Positions 1-9,061 of a stretch of 64,000 bases of DNA are shown piece by piece (the first letter of the stretch is position 1; each line of letters begins with the position of its first letter). The stretch spans positions 353,562-417,561 of the forward strand of contig NZ_BMZE01000002.1 in assembly GCF_014652635.1 (NCBI RefSeq), written 5' to 3'. The notes beneath the pieces are model-generated. The model did no database searches and had not been told where the DNA came from. It saw only the letters and a list, made by a program, of their open reading frames with translations. This stretch comes from Devosia pacifica (lineage in GTDB: Bacteria; Pseudomonadota; Alphaproteobacteria; Rhizobiales; Devosiaceae). The position numbers were made by a program, and so were the translations under genes.

Positions 1-427
1 GGATGACTTCGGGAACATTGGTGCCTCGCGTCACCGCCTCCCAGATCACCAGCACGGAAATGCCGAACAGTAGCGGGATAAGCACGCCGAGCCGAGGTTC
101 ATAGCGGCGGGCGGCAAGGGCGGCGCTGAGCCGGTCAACGAAGAGCCAGGCGAACAGCCATGCCGCGATCAGGGTCAGCCAGAACGGCGAGATCGTCACT
201 GCCGGCGTGGGCAGCGCAGCAAGGACAGCCGCAAGCCCGAGAGCGGCAAGGACGCCATCGAGCCAAAGCGAAACGGGAACGGCGAGCCGCAACAGGCTGA
301 GCGTTGAGAGTGCGCAGAACAGAAGCAAAGCAGGGTTTTCGAAGGGCGCACCGGCGAGCAGCGCTACTAGCCCGAACAGTCCGGTGCCAGCGGCGACAAG
401 CGCCAGATAATGCTGCAGCTGGCTCAT
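1..427 (-). CDS. ABC transporter permease, partial (3' end outside window)
   Basis: The reading frame starts at an ATG whose first base is 427 and stays open to the left edge, so only about 142 N-terminal residues are visible. They are almost wholly hydrophobic, with several probable membrane segments (around residues 8-26, 36-48, 53-72, 82-98 and 112-128). The start overlaps the stop of the preceding permease by ATGA, which implies translational coupling. The neighbours are a permease and an SsuB/TauB-type ATPase, so this is most likely the second permease of the same importer. The EAA loop would lie beyond the window and cannot be checked. No substrate-binding protein is visible, and it may follow this gene. 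Confidence 0.8.
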   Translation of the reverse strand, partial: MSQLQHYLALVAAGTGLFGLVALLAGAPFENPALLLFCALSTLSLLRLAVPVSLWLDGVLAALGLAAVLAALPTPAVTISPFWLTLIAAWLFAWLFVDRLSAALAARRYEPRLGVLIPLLFGISVLVIWEAVTRGTNVPEVI

Positions 428-1323
428 GCGGCACGCGCCCCCAGCCGCTTGTTGACCAGCCTTTCAACGAGCCCGACGGCGATCACCAAGAGCGCCGCAA
501 GGATAGAGGCTGCGAACAGCGCAGACCAGATCTGGACCGTCTGGCCATAGTAAGAGCCGGCGAGAAGGCGCGCGCCGAGGCCTGCCACGGCGCCCGTCGG
601 CAGCTCGCCAACGATCGTACCGACAAGGCTTGCCGCCACGCCAACCTTCATCGAGGTGAACAGGTATGGCAGGGCGCTTGGCCAACGCAGCTTGAAGAAG
701 GTTTGCGTAGCGCTGGCATGATAGGTGTGCATGAGATCGAGCTGGATGCGCTCGGGCGCGCGCAGGCCCTTCACCATGCCGACGGTTACCGGAAAGAAGC
801 TGAGATAGGCCGAGATCAGCGCTTTCGACAGGAACCGTGCCGGTTCGGTCGGCATTCCGAGCTGTCCGGTGAACAGGTTGAAGCCAATGACAACGATCAA
901 CGGCGCCAGCGCCAGGATCGGGATCGTCTGGCTCGCGACGATCCACGGCATTAGCGAGCGGTTCATGGCATGGTTGTGAACAATCAGCACGGCGAGCCCG
1001 ATGCCGAGCACGGTGCCCATCCCAAAGCCTGCCATCGTCGCCGATAGCGTCACCCAGGCATGAAACACCAGTGAACGGGGCACAGTGGGGGAAACGGCAA
1101 TGGTGGTGTTATAAAGCTCTCGGAACACCTGATGCGCCGTCGGCAGCACCGGGCGATCCTGATTCCAGGTATCGAGGACGAAGCGCGAGAACGGCACGTC
1201 GGTTTCATCGGCGCGCTGATAAATGCTCTCCTGCCAGGGCGCGTTGACGGGAATCGCTGCGGCGTACCATATGGCGACGATCGCCGCGAGCACTACCAGG
1301 ACTGGCAGAAGCGAGCGGCTCAT
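424..1323 (-). CDS. ABC transporter permease (SsuC/TauC type)
   Basis: This 299-residue integral membrane protein fits the nitrate/sulfonate/taurine permease class. An N-terminal membrane segment is followed by a hydrophilic stretch and about five further helices. An EAA-like cytoplasmic loop lies near residues 195-230 (ASATQTFFKLRWPSALPY). It sits 3 nt after the ATPase gene and overlaps the next permease by ATGA. Its place in the pyrimidine catabolic run suggests import of a pyrimidine, hydantoin or related compound. That substrate is inferred from context only. Family membership is clear. Confidence 0.85.
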   Translation of the reverse strand: MSRSLLPVLVVLAAIVAIWYAAAIPVNAPWQESIYQRADETDVPFSRFVLDTWNQDRPVLPTAHQVFRELYNTTIAVSPTVPRSLVFHAWVTLSATMAGFGMGTVLGIGLAVLIVHNHAMNRSLMPWIVASQTIPILALAPLIVVIGFNLFTGQLGMPTEPARFLSKALISAYLSFFPVTVGMVKGLRAPERIQLDLMHTYHASATQTFFKLRWPSALPYLFTSMKVGVAASLVGTIVGELPTGAVAGLGARLLAGSYYGQTVQIWSALFAASILAALLVIAVGLVERLVNKRLGARAA

Positions 1324-1326
1324 CCG

Positions 1327-2148
1327 CTATTCCTCGTACGAGTGCCCAGCGCGCAGGCCGTCGCGGACGCGGGCGGCAAGGCGCAGGAACTCGGGCGTTT
1401 CGCGGATATCGAGCGGACGTTCCGCCGGCAGATCCGAGATGATGACGTCGGTGACCCGTCCGGGCCGAGGCGACATGACTACAATCTTGGTGGACAGGTA
1501 GACCGCTTCCGGGATGGAGTGGGTCACGAAGCAGATCGTTTTTTCGGTTTCCGACCAGAGCTTGAGCAACTCGGCATTGAGGTGATCGCGTACGATCTCA
1601 TCGAGGGCACCGAACGGCTCGTCCATCAACAGTAGGTCCGCATCGAACGAAAGGGCTCGCGCGATCGAGGCGCGCTGCTGCATGCCGCCGGACAATTGCC
1701 ATGGGTGCTTGTTCTCGAAACCGGTGAGGTTGACGAGCTCCAGCGTCTGGCGAATGCGCTTTTGCTGCTCGGCCCTCGAATAGCCCATGATCTCGAGCGG
1801 AAGCGCTACGTTCTTTTCGATGGTTCGCCACGGGTATAGCGCAGCAGCCTGAAAGACGTAGCCATAGGCGCGGTCCTTGCGGGCGTTTTCGGGGGTCTGG
1901 CCATTGACGGTGATCGAGCCGGCGCTGGGCTGCTCGAGATCGGCGATGGTGCGCAAAAAGGTCGTCTTGCCGCAGCCCGAGGGCCCGATAAACGAGACGA
2001 ACTCGCCTTTTTCAATCTCCAGATCGACATCCGAAAGGGCGGTGACCGGCCCGTCATTGGTTTCGAAGGTCAGGGTCAGCCCGCTTGCGCTGACCACGGC
2101 GGGCTGGAGCGTATCGATCCTCGAAGGCGCTTGCGTCGGGTCGCTCAC
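1327..2148 (-). CDS. ABC transporter ATP-binding protein (SsuB/TauB family)
   Basis: This 273-residue ABC ATPase carries Walker A GPSGCGKT at residues 55-62, a Q-loop near residue 100, the signature LSGGMQQR from 152, Walker B LLLMDEP at about 172-178, a D-loop ALD and a switch histidine in FVTHS. The start is a GTG overlapping the stop of the upstream small exported protein (GTGA). It should energise the two adjacent permeases. Closest classes are the nitrate, sulfonate, taurine and hydantoin/pyrimidine precursor importers. The dihydropyrimidinase neighbour favours a pyrimidine or hydantoin substrate, but this is inference. Confidence 0.88.
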   Translation of the reverse strand: MSDPTQAPSRIDTLQPAVVSASGLTLTFETNDGPVTALSDVDLEIEKGEFVSFIGPSGCGKTTFLRTIADLEQPSAGSITVNGQTPENARKDRAYGYVFQAAALYPWRTIEKNVALPLEIMGYSRAEQQKRIRQTLELVNLTGFENKHPWQLSGGMQQRASIARALSFDADLLLMDEPFGALDEIVRDHLNAELLKLWSETEKTICFVTHSIPEAVYLSTKIVVMSPRPGRVTDVIISDLPAERPLDIRETPEFLRLAARVRDGLRAGHSYEE

Positions 2149-2564
2149 TGTCTCGCCTCTCCCAGATCGCGCAACAATTCGCTGAGAATCTGTCCCTCCG
2201 CCTCGATTTCGTCTACCAGCCAGTTTCCCTCGTAATTTGCGAGATCGACCACCGCCACAGACTCCCGGCCGTTTGGCGAGATTGCCGTAGCGCTTACTTG
2301 CATGTGTTCGGCCGACTGCTTGACGATCTTGATGCGCGGCGGGGCCAGATCCGTCGGCGTGACGAAATCGACCCGCTGATCTTCAGGAATGCCCATCCAT
2401 AGCGCTGCAAGCTCCGGTGTCCAGATATCGCCACCGGGAAGCCCATCGACCATCAGCCCAGGCTCGAACAGTTGTGCCAGAACGGTATCCGCGTCCGCAC
2501 CAAATGCGGCGCCCGATGCCAGCACAGCCATTGCGATGCCTGCAGCAAGCCGGCGCACCTTCAT
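2145..2564 (-). CDS. Small exported protein of the pyrimidine operon, function unknown
   Basis: This is a 139-residue protein. Residues 1-22 look like a Sec signal peptide (positively charged start, hydrophobic core, probable cleavage after AAFG). The mature part is a small alpha/beta-looking domain ending in a segment of the form VAVVDLANYEGNWLVDEI, reminiscent of small secreted NTF2-like or DUF3828-like folds, though I cannot assign a family. The start ATG overlaps the dihydropyrimidinase stop (ATGA), and its own stop overlaps the ATPase start (GTGA), so it is locked between an enzyme and a transporter component. It could be a periplasmic accessory of the importer. No catalytic motif is visible. 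Confidence 0.75.
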   Translation of the reverse strand: MKVRRLAAGIAMAVLASGAAFGADADTVLAQLFEPGLMVDGLPGGDIWTPELAALWMGIPEDQRVDFVTPTDLAPPRIKIVKQSAEHMQVSATAISPNGRESVAVVDLANYEGNWLVDEIEAEGQILSELLRDLGEARQ

Positions 2565-4015
2565 ACCCCGCTCGCCGGTATGCCGGAGCGCTCGATCTTG
2601 CGCGGCGCGGTCAGCTCCTTCCAGGTCGACAGCGCCTTGCCCACGGCCTGATAGGGTTCGCGCTTGACGAACTGGCCGTGGCCTTCCTTCGAGGTGAGTT
2701 CGCCATCCCTGAGGCTGACCGTGCCGCGGCTGAGGGTAAACCGTGGCAGTCCCTGCACCTGCTTGCCCTCGAAGACGTTGTAATCGATCGCCGATTGCTG
2801 GGTCTTTGCCGAGATGGTCTTTGTTTTCGTTGGGTCCCAGACGACGATATCGGCATCGGCACCAACCAGAATGGCGCCTTTCTTGGGATAGATGTTGAGG
2901 ATTTTGGCGATATTGGTCGAGGTGACCGCCACGAACTCGTTCATCGTCAGCCGTCCGGTGACGACACCATATGTCCAAAGCATCGGCAGGCGATCTTCGA
3001 GACCGCCAGTCCCGTTGGGGATCTTGGTGAAATCGTTGATGCCTGTGCGCTTTTGATCGGTGGTGAAGGCGCAATGATCGGTCGCCACCACCTGCAATGA
3101 CCCCGAGGCGAGGCCGGCCCAAAGCGAATCCTGGTGCTGCTTGTTGCGGAACGGCGGGCTCATGACCCGGCGCGCCGCATGATCCCAATCCTTGTCGAAA
3201 TATTCGCTCTCATCGAGCGTCAGATGCTGGATCAGCGGCTCCCCATACACGCGCTTACCCTGCTGACGGGCCCGGCGGATGGCCTCGTGGCTGTCCTCAC
3301 AGCTGGTATGCACCACATAAAGCGGCACACCGGCCATGTCGGCGATCATGATGGCGCGGTTGGTGGCCTCGCCCTCGACCTGCGGCGGGCGGGAATAGGC
3401 GTGTGCCTCGGGCCCGTTATTGCCAGCGGCGAGGAGCTTGGCGGAAAGGTCAGCGACGACATCGCCATTTTCGGCATGGACCAGCGGCATGGCGCCAAGT
3501 TCGGCGCAGCGCTGGAACGAGGCGTACATCTCGTCATCCTGCACCATCAAGGCACCCTTATAGGCCATGAAGTGCTTGAAGGTGTTGATGCCCTTGTCCT
3601 CAACGATGGTCTTCATCTCGTTGAAGACCTGCTCGTCCCACCAAGTGATCCCCATGTGGTAAGAGTAGTCGCAATGGGCGCGCCCGGCCTTGTTGTCCCA
3701 GCGCTGCAATGCTTCGAGCAAGGACTGGCCGGGATTGGGCAGGCAGAAATCAACCACCATCGTCGTGCCGCCGGCGATCGCAGCACGGGTGCCCGATTCA
3801 AAGTCATCGGTGGAATAGGTGCCCATGAACGGCATTTCGAGATGAACGTGCGGATCGATGCCACCCGGCATGACCATGCAGCCCGAGGCATCGAGCACCT
3901 CGTCACCGGAAAGATCCCTGCCGATCTCCACGATCGTTTCGCCCTCGATCTTCACATCCGCTGTGTAGGTGAGGTCGGCGGTAACGATCGTGCCGCCCTT
4001 GATGACTGTGCTCAT
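2561..4015 (-). CDS. hydA: Dihydropyrimidinase / D-hydantoinase
   Basis: This amidohydrolase-superfamily enzyme of 484 residues hydrolyses 5,6-dihydrouracil or dihydrothymine to the N-carbamoyl beta-amino acid. The metal-binding HVH lies at residues 56-58 (GGIDPHVHLE), and the lysine expected to be carboxylated is probably K153 in FMAYKG. Histidines in VVHTSCED and the aspartate in VATDHCAF complete the dinuclear zinc site. I place the start at the ATG at 4015, which is preceded by a GGAG/AAGGGG ribosome-binding sequence. An in-frame start 27 nt further upstream looks worse. It follows the amidohydrolase gene by 62 nt in the same operon. Confidence 0.93.
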   Translation of the reverse strand: MSTVIKGGTIVTADLTYTADVKIEGETIVEIGRDLSGDEVLDASGCMVMPGGIDPHVHLEMPFMGTYSTDDFESGTRAAIAGGTTMVVDFCLPNPGQSLLEALQRWDNKAGRAHCDYSYHMGITWWDEQVFNEMKTIVEDKGINTFKHFMAYKGALMVQDDEMYASFQRCAELGAMPLVHAENGDVVADLSAKLLAAGNNGPEAHAYSRPPQVEGEATNRAIMIADMAGVPLYVVHTSCEDSHEAIRRARQQGKRVYGEPLIQHLTLDESEYFDKDWDHAARRVMSPPFRNKQHQDSLWAGLASGSLQVVATDHCAFTTDQKRTGINDFTKIPNGTGGLEDRLPMLWTYGVVTGRLTMNEFVAVTSTNIAKILNIYPKKGAILVGADADIVVWDPTKTKTISAKTQQSAIDYNVFEGKQVQGLPRFTLSRGTVSLRDGELTSKEGHGQFVKREPYQAVGKALSTWKELTAPRKIERSGIPASGV

Positions 4016-4077
4016 GTCCCGTTCCCCTTCTCCCGTTGCCAATCAAGTTTCATGCCAGACACCAGGGCGATAATCGC

Positions 4078-5328
4078 CTAGGCGACGATCTCGGCCGTCT
4101 CGACCACGGCATGAACCAGCACTTCCGCGCCCGCACTCGCCCACTCCCGCGTAATTTCCTCGGCCTCGTTGTGGCTGAGCCCGTCGACACACGGGCACAT
4201 CACCATCGCGGTCGGCGCCACGCGATTGATCCAGCAGGCATCATGGCCGGCGCCGGAGACGATATCGCGATGCGAATAGCCGAGCCGTTCGGCGGCGTTT
4301 CTTACGGCGGCGACGCAATCGGCATCGAAGGTCACCGGGTCGAAATGCCCGGTCGGCTCGATGGAAATCCCAAGTCCCAGCTCATCTGCTATGCGCTGTG
4401 CCTGTTCTTCGAGCTGAGAACGCATCGATGTCAGCTTTTCGAGCTCCGGCGAGCGGAAATCGATGGTGAAGACGGCCTTGCCGGGAATGACATTGCGCGA
4501 ATTTGGATAAACATTGGCCTGGCCGACAGCGCCTACCGCGTTTGGCTGATGTGCCATGGCAATCTGGTGAACAGCTTCGGTGATGCGTGCCATTCCGAGC
4601 CCGGCGTTCACCCGCATGTCCATAGGCGTCGAGCCGGTATGAGCGTCCTTGCCAGTCAGCGTGACCTCGAGCCACCACAGGCCCTGCCCGTGCGTGACGA
4701 CGCCGATATCTTTTTCTTCCGCTTCGAGGATCGGGCCCTGCTCGATATGCAATTCGAAGAATGCATGGATCGGACGAGAACCGACCTTCTCTTCGCCCTT
4801 CCAGCCGATGCGCTCGAGCTCGGCGCCGAAGCTCTTGCCCGCGGCATCCTTGCGGTCGTAGGCCCAATCGAGCTCATGAACTCCGGCGAAGACGCCTGAA
4901 GCAAGCATGGCGGGGGCAAAACGCGTCCCCTCCTCGTTGGTCCAGTTGACGACGACGATCGGACGACGGGTTTGAATGCTGAGGTCGTTCAATGTGCGGA
5001 CCAGCTCAAGTCCGCCGAGAACACCGAGCACCCCATCATATTTGCCGCCGGTGGGCTGGGTATCGAGGTGCGAGCCGACATAGACCGGCTCAAGATCAGG
5101 CTCCGTGCCTTCCCGGCGGGCAAACATCGTGCCCATTTCATCGACACCGAGGGTCAGGCCGGCCTGTTCGCACCATTGGGCGAACAGCTCCCGGCCTTCT
5201 TTGTCTGCGTCGGTCAGGGTCTGGCGGTTGTTGCCGCCCGCCACACCCGGACCAATGCGGGCCATTTCCATCAGACTGTCCCAGAGCCGATCGCCGTTGA
5301 TCCGGAGGTTCTCGCCTGGTGCAGTCAT
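4078..5328 (-). CDS. Zn-dependent amidohydrolase, probable beta-ureidopropionase (M20 / N-carbamoyl-L-amino acid hydrolase family)
   Basis: The 416-residue product matches the allantoate amidohydrolase / N-carbamoyl amino acid hydrolase branch of peptidase family M20. Visible metal-site motifs are GSHLDTQPTGGKYDG (H87, D89, D98), NEEG (about 131-134), FELHIEQGP near residue 195 and a C-terminal SGAGHDA histidine. In the reductive pyrimidine pathway this step releases beta-alanine (or beta-aminoisobutyrate), CO2 and ammonia from the N-carbamoyl compound. Allantoate amidohydrolase and L-carbamoylase activities are alternatives within the family. Neighbouring dihydropyrimidinase and beta-alanine aminotransferase make the ureidopropionase role most likely. 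Confidence 0.87.
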   Translation of the reverse strand: MTAPGENLRINGDRLWDSLMEMARIGPGVAGGNNRQTLTDADKEGRELFAQWCEQAGLTLGVDEMGTMFARREGTEPDLEPVYVGSHLDTQPTGGKYDGVLGVLGGLELVRTLNDLSIQTRRPIVVVNWTNEEGTRFAPAMLASGVFAGVHELDWAYDRKDAAGKSFGAELERIGWKGEEKVGSRPIHAFFELHIEQGPILEAEEKDIGVVTHGQGLWWLEVTLTGKDAHTGSTPMDMRVNAGLGMARITEAVHQIAMAHQPNAVGAVGQANVYPNSRNVIPGKAVFTIDFRSPELEKLTSMRSQLEEQAQRIADELGLGISIEPTGHFDPVTFDADCVAAVRNAAERLGYSHRDIVSGAGHDACWINRVAPTAMVMCPCVDGLSHNEAEEITREWASAGAEVLVHAVVETAEIVA

Positions 5329-5349
5329 GGAGTGTCCTTTCGTTTTGCG

Positions 5350-6849
5350 TCAGGTGCTCGGGAACGTGAACTGAGCGCCTTCCTTGATACCCTTCGGCCA
5401 GCGCTGGGTCACAGTCTTCAGACGGGTATAGAAATGCACGCCCTCTGGCCCGTAGATCGAATGATCGCCGAACAGCGAGCGCTTCCAGCCTCCGAAGGAA
5501 TGGTAGGCCACTGGCACCGGGATCGGCACATTGATGCCGACCATGCCGACCTCGATCTCATCGGCAAAGGCACGCGCTGCGTCACCATCGCGGGTGAAGA
5601 TGGCGGTGCCGTTGGCAAATTCATGCCCGTGGATCAGATCGACGGCGTCCTTGTATTCATTGGCGCGCACCACCGAGAGCACCGGGCCGAAAATCTCGTC
5701 GCGATAGATCGACATATCGGGGGTGACGCGATCGAACAGCGTTCCGCCGACATAATAGCCGTCCTCATAGCCCTGCAGCTTGAAGTCGCGGCCATCGACC
5801 ACCAGGTCGGCACCGGCCTCGACGCCTTCGTTGATGTAACCGAGGATCTTGTCGCGGTGCTGCTTGGTGACGACCGGGCCCATTTCCGACTCACGGTCGC
5901 TCGCCGGGCCGATCTTGAGCTTTTCAATGCGCGGCTTGAGCTTGTCGATGAGTGCGTCGGCAGTCCTTTCGCCAACAGGAACTGCCACCGAAATCGCCAT
6001 GCAGCGTTCGCCCGCAGAGCCGTAGCCGGCGCCCATCAGCGCATCGGCTGCCTGGTCAAGATCGGCATCGGGCATGATGACCATGTGGTTCTTGGCGCCG
6101 CCAAGTGCCTGCATGCGCTTACCGTTGCTGGTACCGCGCTGGTAGACATACTCGGCGATCGGCGTCGAACCGACAAAACTGACGGCCTTGATATCGGGAT
6201 GATCGAGAATGCCATCGACCATTTCCTTGTCGCCATGGATGACGTTGAAAACGCCGTCGGGCAAACCGGCCTCACGGAACAGCTCCCAGCAGAAAATCGA
6301 TGCTGACGGATCGCGCTCGGACGGCTTGAGGATGAAGGTGTTGCCGCAAGCAATCGCCAGCGGATACATCCACATCGGCACCATGGCCGGGAAGTTGAAC
6401 GGGGTGATGCCGGCAACAACGCCGAGCGCCTGGCGATCCGAGTAAGAATCGATCTTGGGGCCGACATTGCGAGAGAACTCGCCCTTCAACAGGTGCGGGA
6501 TCCCACAGGCGAAATCGACGCAATCGATGCCGCGAGCAATCTCGCCAAGCGCATCATCATGCACCTTGCCGTGCTCGGCCGAGATGATGCGCGCCAGCTC
6601 GTCCGTGTTCTCGTCAAGCAGCTGCTTGTAGCGGAACATGATGCGAGCCCGCTTCATCGGCGGCATATTGGCCCAGGCCGGCAGTGCCTCTTTGGCGGCG
6701 GCAACTGCAGCGTCGAGCTCCGAAAGCGTCGAGAGCGGCAGGTCGGCGGTCTGCTCACCGGTCGCGGGATTGAAGACCGGGCTCTTGCGCACCGACTCCG
6801 ATACGTAGCGCTTGCCGGCGACGGCATTTTCGATGACGGTTATCGCCAT
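5350..6849 (-). CDS. mmsA: CoA-acylating methylmalonate/malonate semialdehyde dehydrogenase
   Basis: This is a 499-residue aldehyde dehydrogenase of the CoA-acylating branch. The catalytic cysteine is C283 in AGERCMAIS, and the cofactor region has [11 protein letters not shown]. It converts malonic semialdehyde (from beta-alanine) to acetyl-CoA, or methylmalonic semialdehyde (from thymine or valine) to propionyl-CoA, with loss of CO2. An AGGAG sequence lies just upstream of the ATG, directly after a 15-bp imperfect dyad that fills most of the gap behind the aminotransferase gene. The operon position supports a role as the last step of pyrimidine breakdown, although MmsA also serves valine and inositol catabolism. 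Confidence 0.93.
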   Translation of the reverse strand: MAITVIENAVAGKRYVSESVRKSPVFNPATGEQTADLPLSTLSELDAAVAAAKEALPAWANMPPMKRARIMFRYKQLLDENTDELARIISAEHGKVHDDALGEIARGIDCVDFACGIPHLLKGEFSRNVGPKIDSYSDRQALGVVAGITPFNFPAMVPMWMYPLAIACGNTFILKPSERDPSASIFCWELFREAGLPDGVFNVIHGDKEMVDGILDHPDIKAVSFVGSTPIAEYVYQRGTSNGKRMQALGGAKNHMVIMPDADLDQAADALMGAGYGSAGERCMAISVAVPVGERTADALIDKLKPRIEKLKIGPASDRESEMGPVVTKQHRDKILGYINEGVEAGADLVVDGRDFKLQGYEDGYYVGGTLFDRVTPDMSIYRDEIFGPVLSVVRANEYKDAVDLIHGHEFANGTAIFTRDGDAARAFADEIEVGMVGINVPIPVPVAYHSFGGWKRSLFGDHSIYGPEGVHFYTRLKTVTQRWPKGIKEGAQFTFPST

Positions 6850-6864
6850 TGCGGATGTGCTCCT

Positions 6865-6906
6865 GGAATGTAGGTTCTATCTGCACTCATTTAGAACATT
6901 CATTCC
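6865..6906 (-). repeat. Intercistronic inverted repeat between aminotransferase and mmsA
   Basis: Two 15-nt arms (6865-6879 and 6892-6906) are complementary at 13 of 15 positions and separated by 12 nt. The blocks GGAATG and GTTCTA are perfectly mirrored. In the minus-strand transcript this makes a long stem-loop that ends just before the AGGAG ribosome-binding site of mmsA. There is no T-run, so it is not an ordinary intrinsic terminator. It could be an RNA processing or stability element, an attenuator, a protein operator or a copy of an intergenic palindromic repeat. Confidence 0.6.
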
Positions 6907-6909
6907 ATA

Positions 6910-8238
6910 TTACTCAAGGCTTGCCAGGATCCGCGACAATGTGTCGACGATCTCATCGATATGCTGACGCTCGAGGATCAGCGGCGGGGATAATGCGATG
7001 ATGTCTCCGGTGGTGCGGATCAGCAGGCCCGCCTCGTATGCCGCAAGGAACGCCGAGAAGGCGCGCTGCGTCGGCTGACCGGCTTTCGGTTCGAGTTCGA
7101 TCGCGCCGACAAGCCCGAGATTACGAATGTCGATGACATGCGGCTTGTCGCGCAGGGAATGCAGCGCTTCGCCCCAATAGCCAGCCAACTCAGTTCCGCG
7201 GGTGAGAAGACCTTCTTCTTTATAGGTCTCGAGCGTTGCGAGCGCAGCCGCCGAAGCGATCGGATTGCCGGAATAGGTGTAGCCGTGAAAGAACTCGATC
7301 AGATGCTCCGGCCCGTTCATGAAGGCGTCGTGGATTTCGGACGAGACCATCACCGCGCCCATTGGAATGACGCCGTTGGTCAGCCCCTTGGCGGTGACCA
7401 TGATATCCGGAGTCACACCGAAATAGTCTGCGGCAAAGGGCGTTCCCAGCCGTCCGAAACCGGTGATCACCTCATCAAAGATCAGCAGGATGCCGTGCTT
7501 GAGGGTGATGTCGCGCAGCTTTTGCAAATAGCCCTTGGGCGGGATCAAGACGCCGGTGGATCCGGCGACCGGCTCGACGATAACTGCTGCGATGGTTGAC
7601 GGATCGTGCAGCGTGACGATGCGCTCGAGGGCATCGGCGAGATCGGCGCCATGTTCCGGCTCGCCCATGGTGAAAGCGTTCCGCCCCGGATCGTGGGTAT
7701 GCGGCATATGATCAACGCCGGTCAGCAACGTCCCGAACATCTTGCGGTTGGCGACGATGCCCCCAACGGAAATGCCGCCGAAATTGACGCCATGATAGCC
7801 ACGCTCGCGCCCGATCAGCCGGAAGCGGCTGCCATCGCCCTTGGCGCGATGATAGGCCAGCGCCACCTTGAGCGCCGTTTCCACCGATTCCGATCCGGAA
7901 TTGGTGAAAAGCACATGATCGAGCCCCTTGGGCGTGAGATCGACCAGCCGGTTTGCCAACTCAAACGCCTTGGGGTGCCCCATCTGGAAGGCCGGCGCAT
8001 AATCGAGTTCAGCGGCCTGATGCTGGATCGCCTCGGTAATCCTGGGCCGGCAGTGCCCGGCGTTGACACACCACAGACCGGCCGTTCCATCGAGCACCTG
8101 GCGACCGTCAGAGGTCGTGTAATGCATGTCGCGGGCACCGACGAACATGCGTGGCGCCTTCTTGAACTGGCGGTTGGCGGTGAACGGCATCCAGAACGCT
8201 TCGAGGTCGTTCGGCACGGCATTGGCGGCTAGTGACAC
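6910..8238 (-). CDS. Omega-amino acid (beta-alanine):pyruvate aminotransferase
   Basis: This class-III PLP-dependent aminotransferase has 442 residues. The PLP lysine is K284 in VTAKGLTNG and the cofactor aspartate is D255 in LIFDEVITGFGR. SGSESVETALK and ERGYHG motifs are typical. The N-terminal pattern (FWMPFTANRQFKKAPR) is characteristic of beta-alanine:pyruvate transaminases. It moves the amino group of beta-alanine to pyruvate, giving malonic semialdehyde for MmsA. It is the first gene of the leftward operon and starts 115 nt from the divergent rutR-like gene, with two RutR-like operators between them. Confidence 0.92.
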   Translation of the reverse strand: MSLAANAVPNDLEAFWMPFTANRQFKKAPRMFVGARDMHYTTSDGRQVLDGTAGLWCVNAGHCRPRITEAIQHQAAELDYAPAFQMGHPKAFELANRLVDLTPKGLDHVLFTNSGSESVETALKVALAYHRAKGDGSRFRLIGRERGYHGVNFGGISVGGIVANRKMFGTLLTGVDHMPHTHDPGRNAFTMGEPEHGADLADALERIVTLHDPSTIAAVIVEPVAGSTGVLIPPKGYLQKLRDITLKHGILLIFDEVITGFGRLGTPFAADYFGVTPDIMVTAKGLTNGVIPMGAVMVSSEIHDAFMNGPEHLIEFFHGYTYSGNPIASAAALATLETYKEEGLLTRGTELAGYWGEALHSLRDKPHVIDIRNLGLVGAIELEPKAGQPTQRAFSAFLAAYEAGLLIRTTGDIIALSPPLILERQHIDEIVDTLSRILASLE

Positions 8239-8268
8239 AGCGTCTGGGCTCCTCGCGGTCTGGCAAAC

Positions 8269-8285
8269 TTGACCAGCCTGATCAA
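8269..8285. promoter_or_regulatory. Probable RutR operator, proximal to aminotransferase
   Basis: The 17-bp palindrome TTGACCAgccTGATCAA resembles the published E. coli RutR consensus TTGACCAnnTGGTCAA, with a 3-nt instead of 2-nt centre. It lies 31 nt upstream of the aminotransferase start, where a bound repressor would block the leftward promoter. Confidence 0.6.
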
Positions 8286-8322
8286 CTCTGGCTCTTGACG
8301 CATCAGCGTGATATCCAGATTT

Positions 8323-8338
8323 TTGACCAGTTGGAAAA
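8323..8338. promoter_or_regulatory. Probable RutR operator, proximal to the rutR-like gene
   Basis: TTGACCAgtTGGAAAA has a perfect left half-site (TTGACCA) and a right half matching the RutR consensus at 5 of 7 positions with the correct 2-nt spacer. It ends 14 nt before the rutR-like ATG, consistent with autoregulation. Confidence 0.6.
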
Positions 8339-8352
8339 ATGTTAGCATCCTC

Positions 8353-9060
8353 ATGCCGCCAATCAAGGTGAAAAATGGCAGGGGCCCGGGTGGCCGTGCG
8401 ACTGGCTCGATAGCCGTCAAACCGGGAGAGGGGCGTGGCAGGGGGCGGCCGCTAACCCGCATCCAGAAAGAAAAGCAGCAGGTCATCCTCGAGGCGGCGC
8501 TCGAGGTGTTCTCGGTCTATGGGTTCCGGGGTTCGACGATCGATCAGATCGCCGAGGTTGCAGGTATGAGCAAGCCGAACCTGCTCTATTATTTCCCCAA
8601 GAAAGAAGACATTCATCGCCGCCTGATCCGTACCCTTCTCGACAACTGGCTGGCGCCATTGCGACAGATCGACGAGGACGGTGATCCGGTGCCGGAAATC
8701 CGCTCCTATATTCGCCGCAAAATCGAGATGAGCCGCGATTATCCGCGCGAAAGCCGGCTGTTTGCAAACGAGATGCTGCAGGGCGCGCCGCACATTATCG
8801 ACATGATCGAACTCGACCTGAAAAACCTTGTCAACGAGAAGGCGCGGGTGCTGTCAGGCTGGATGGATGCCGGCAAGATCGTGCGCACCGACCCCTACCA
8901 TCTGATCTTTTCGATTTGGGCGACGACGCAACACTATGCCGATTTCGACGTTCAGGTCCGCGCGGTCCTCGGACGCGACCGCGGTGGCGAGGGACGGTTC
9001 GAGGACGCCGCGGCCTATCTCGAGAAGCTGTTCATGCAGGGTCTGATTCCGCGGAAGTGA
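8353..9060 (+). CDS. rutR: RutR-type TetR-family pyrimidine regulator
   Basis: The 235-residue protein has an unusually long basic and glycine-rich N-terminus (residues 1-37), then a TetR helix-turn-helix (STIDQIAEVAGMSKPNLLYYF). Its ligand domain closely follows E. coli RutR (for example WLAPL, SRDYPRESRLFANEML, LIFSIWATTQHYADF). RutR senses uracil or thymine and leaves its operators when bound. I chose the ATG at 8353. An in-frame GTG at 8308 would run through the operator, and neither has a strong ribosome-binding site. It is divergent from the catabolic operon and its stop lies 1 nt from the convergent GST stop. Confidence 0.88.
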   Translation: MPPIKVKNGRGPGGRATGSIAVKPGEGRGRGRPLTRIQKEKQQVILEAALEVFSVYGFRGSTIDQIAEVAGMSKPNLLYYFPKKEDIHRRLIRTLLDNWLAPLRQIDEDGDPVPEIRSYIRRKIEMSRDYPRESRLFANEMLQGAPHIIDMIELDLKNLVNEKARVLSGWMDAGKIVRTDPYHLIFSIWATTQHYADFDVQVRAVLGRDRGGEGRFEDAAAYLEKLFMQGLIPRK

Positions 9061-9061
9061 G

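Noticed and set aside
135..467. Minus-strand ORF of 110 codons at the left edge
   Set aside because: It is an out-of-frame shadow of the two permease genes; the permease frame is hydrophobic and coupled by ATGA.
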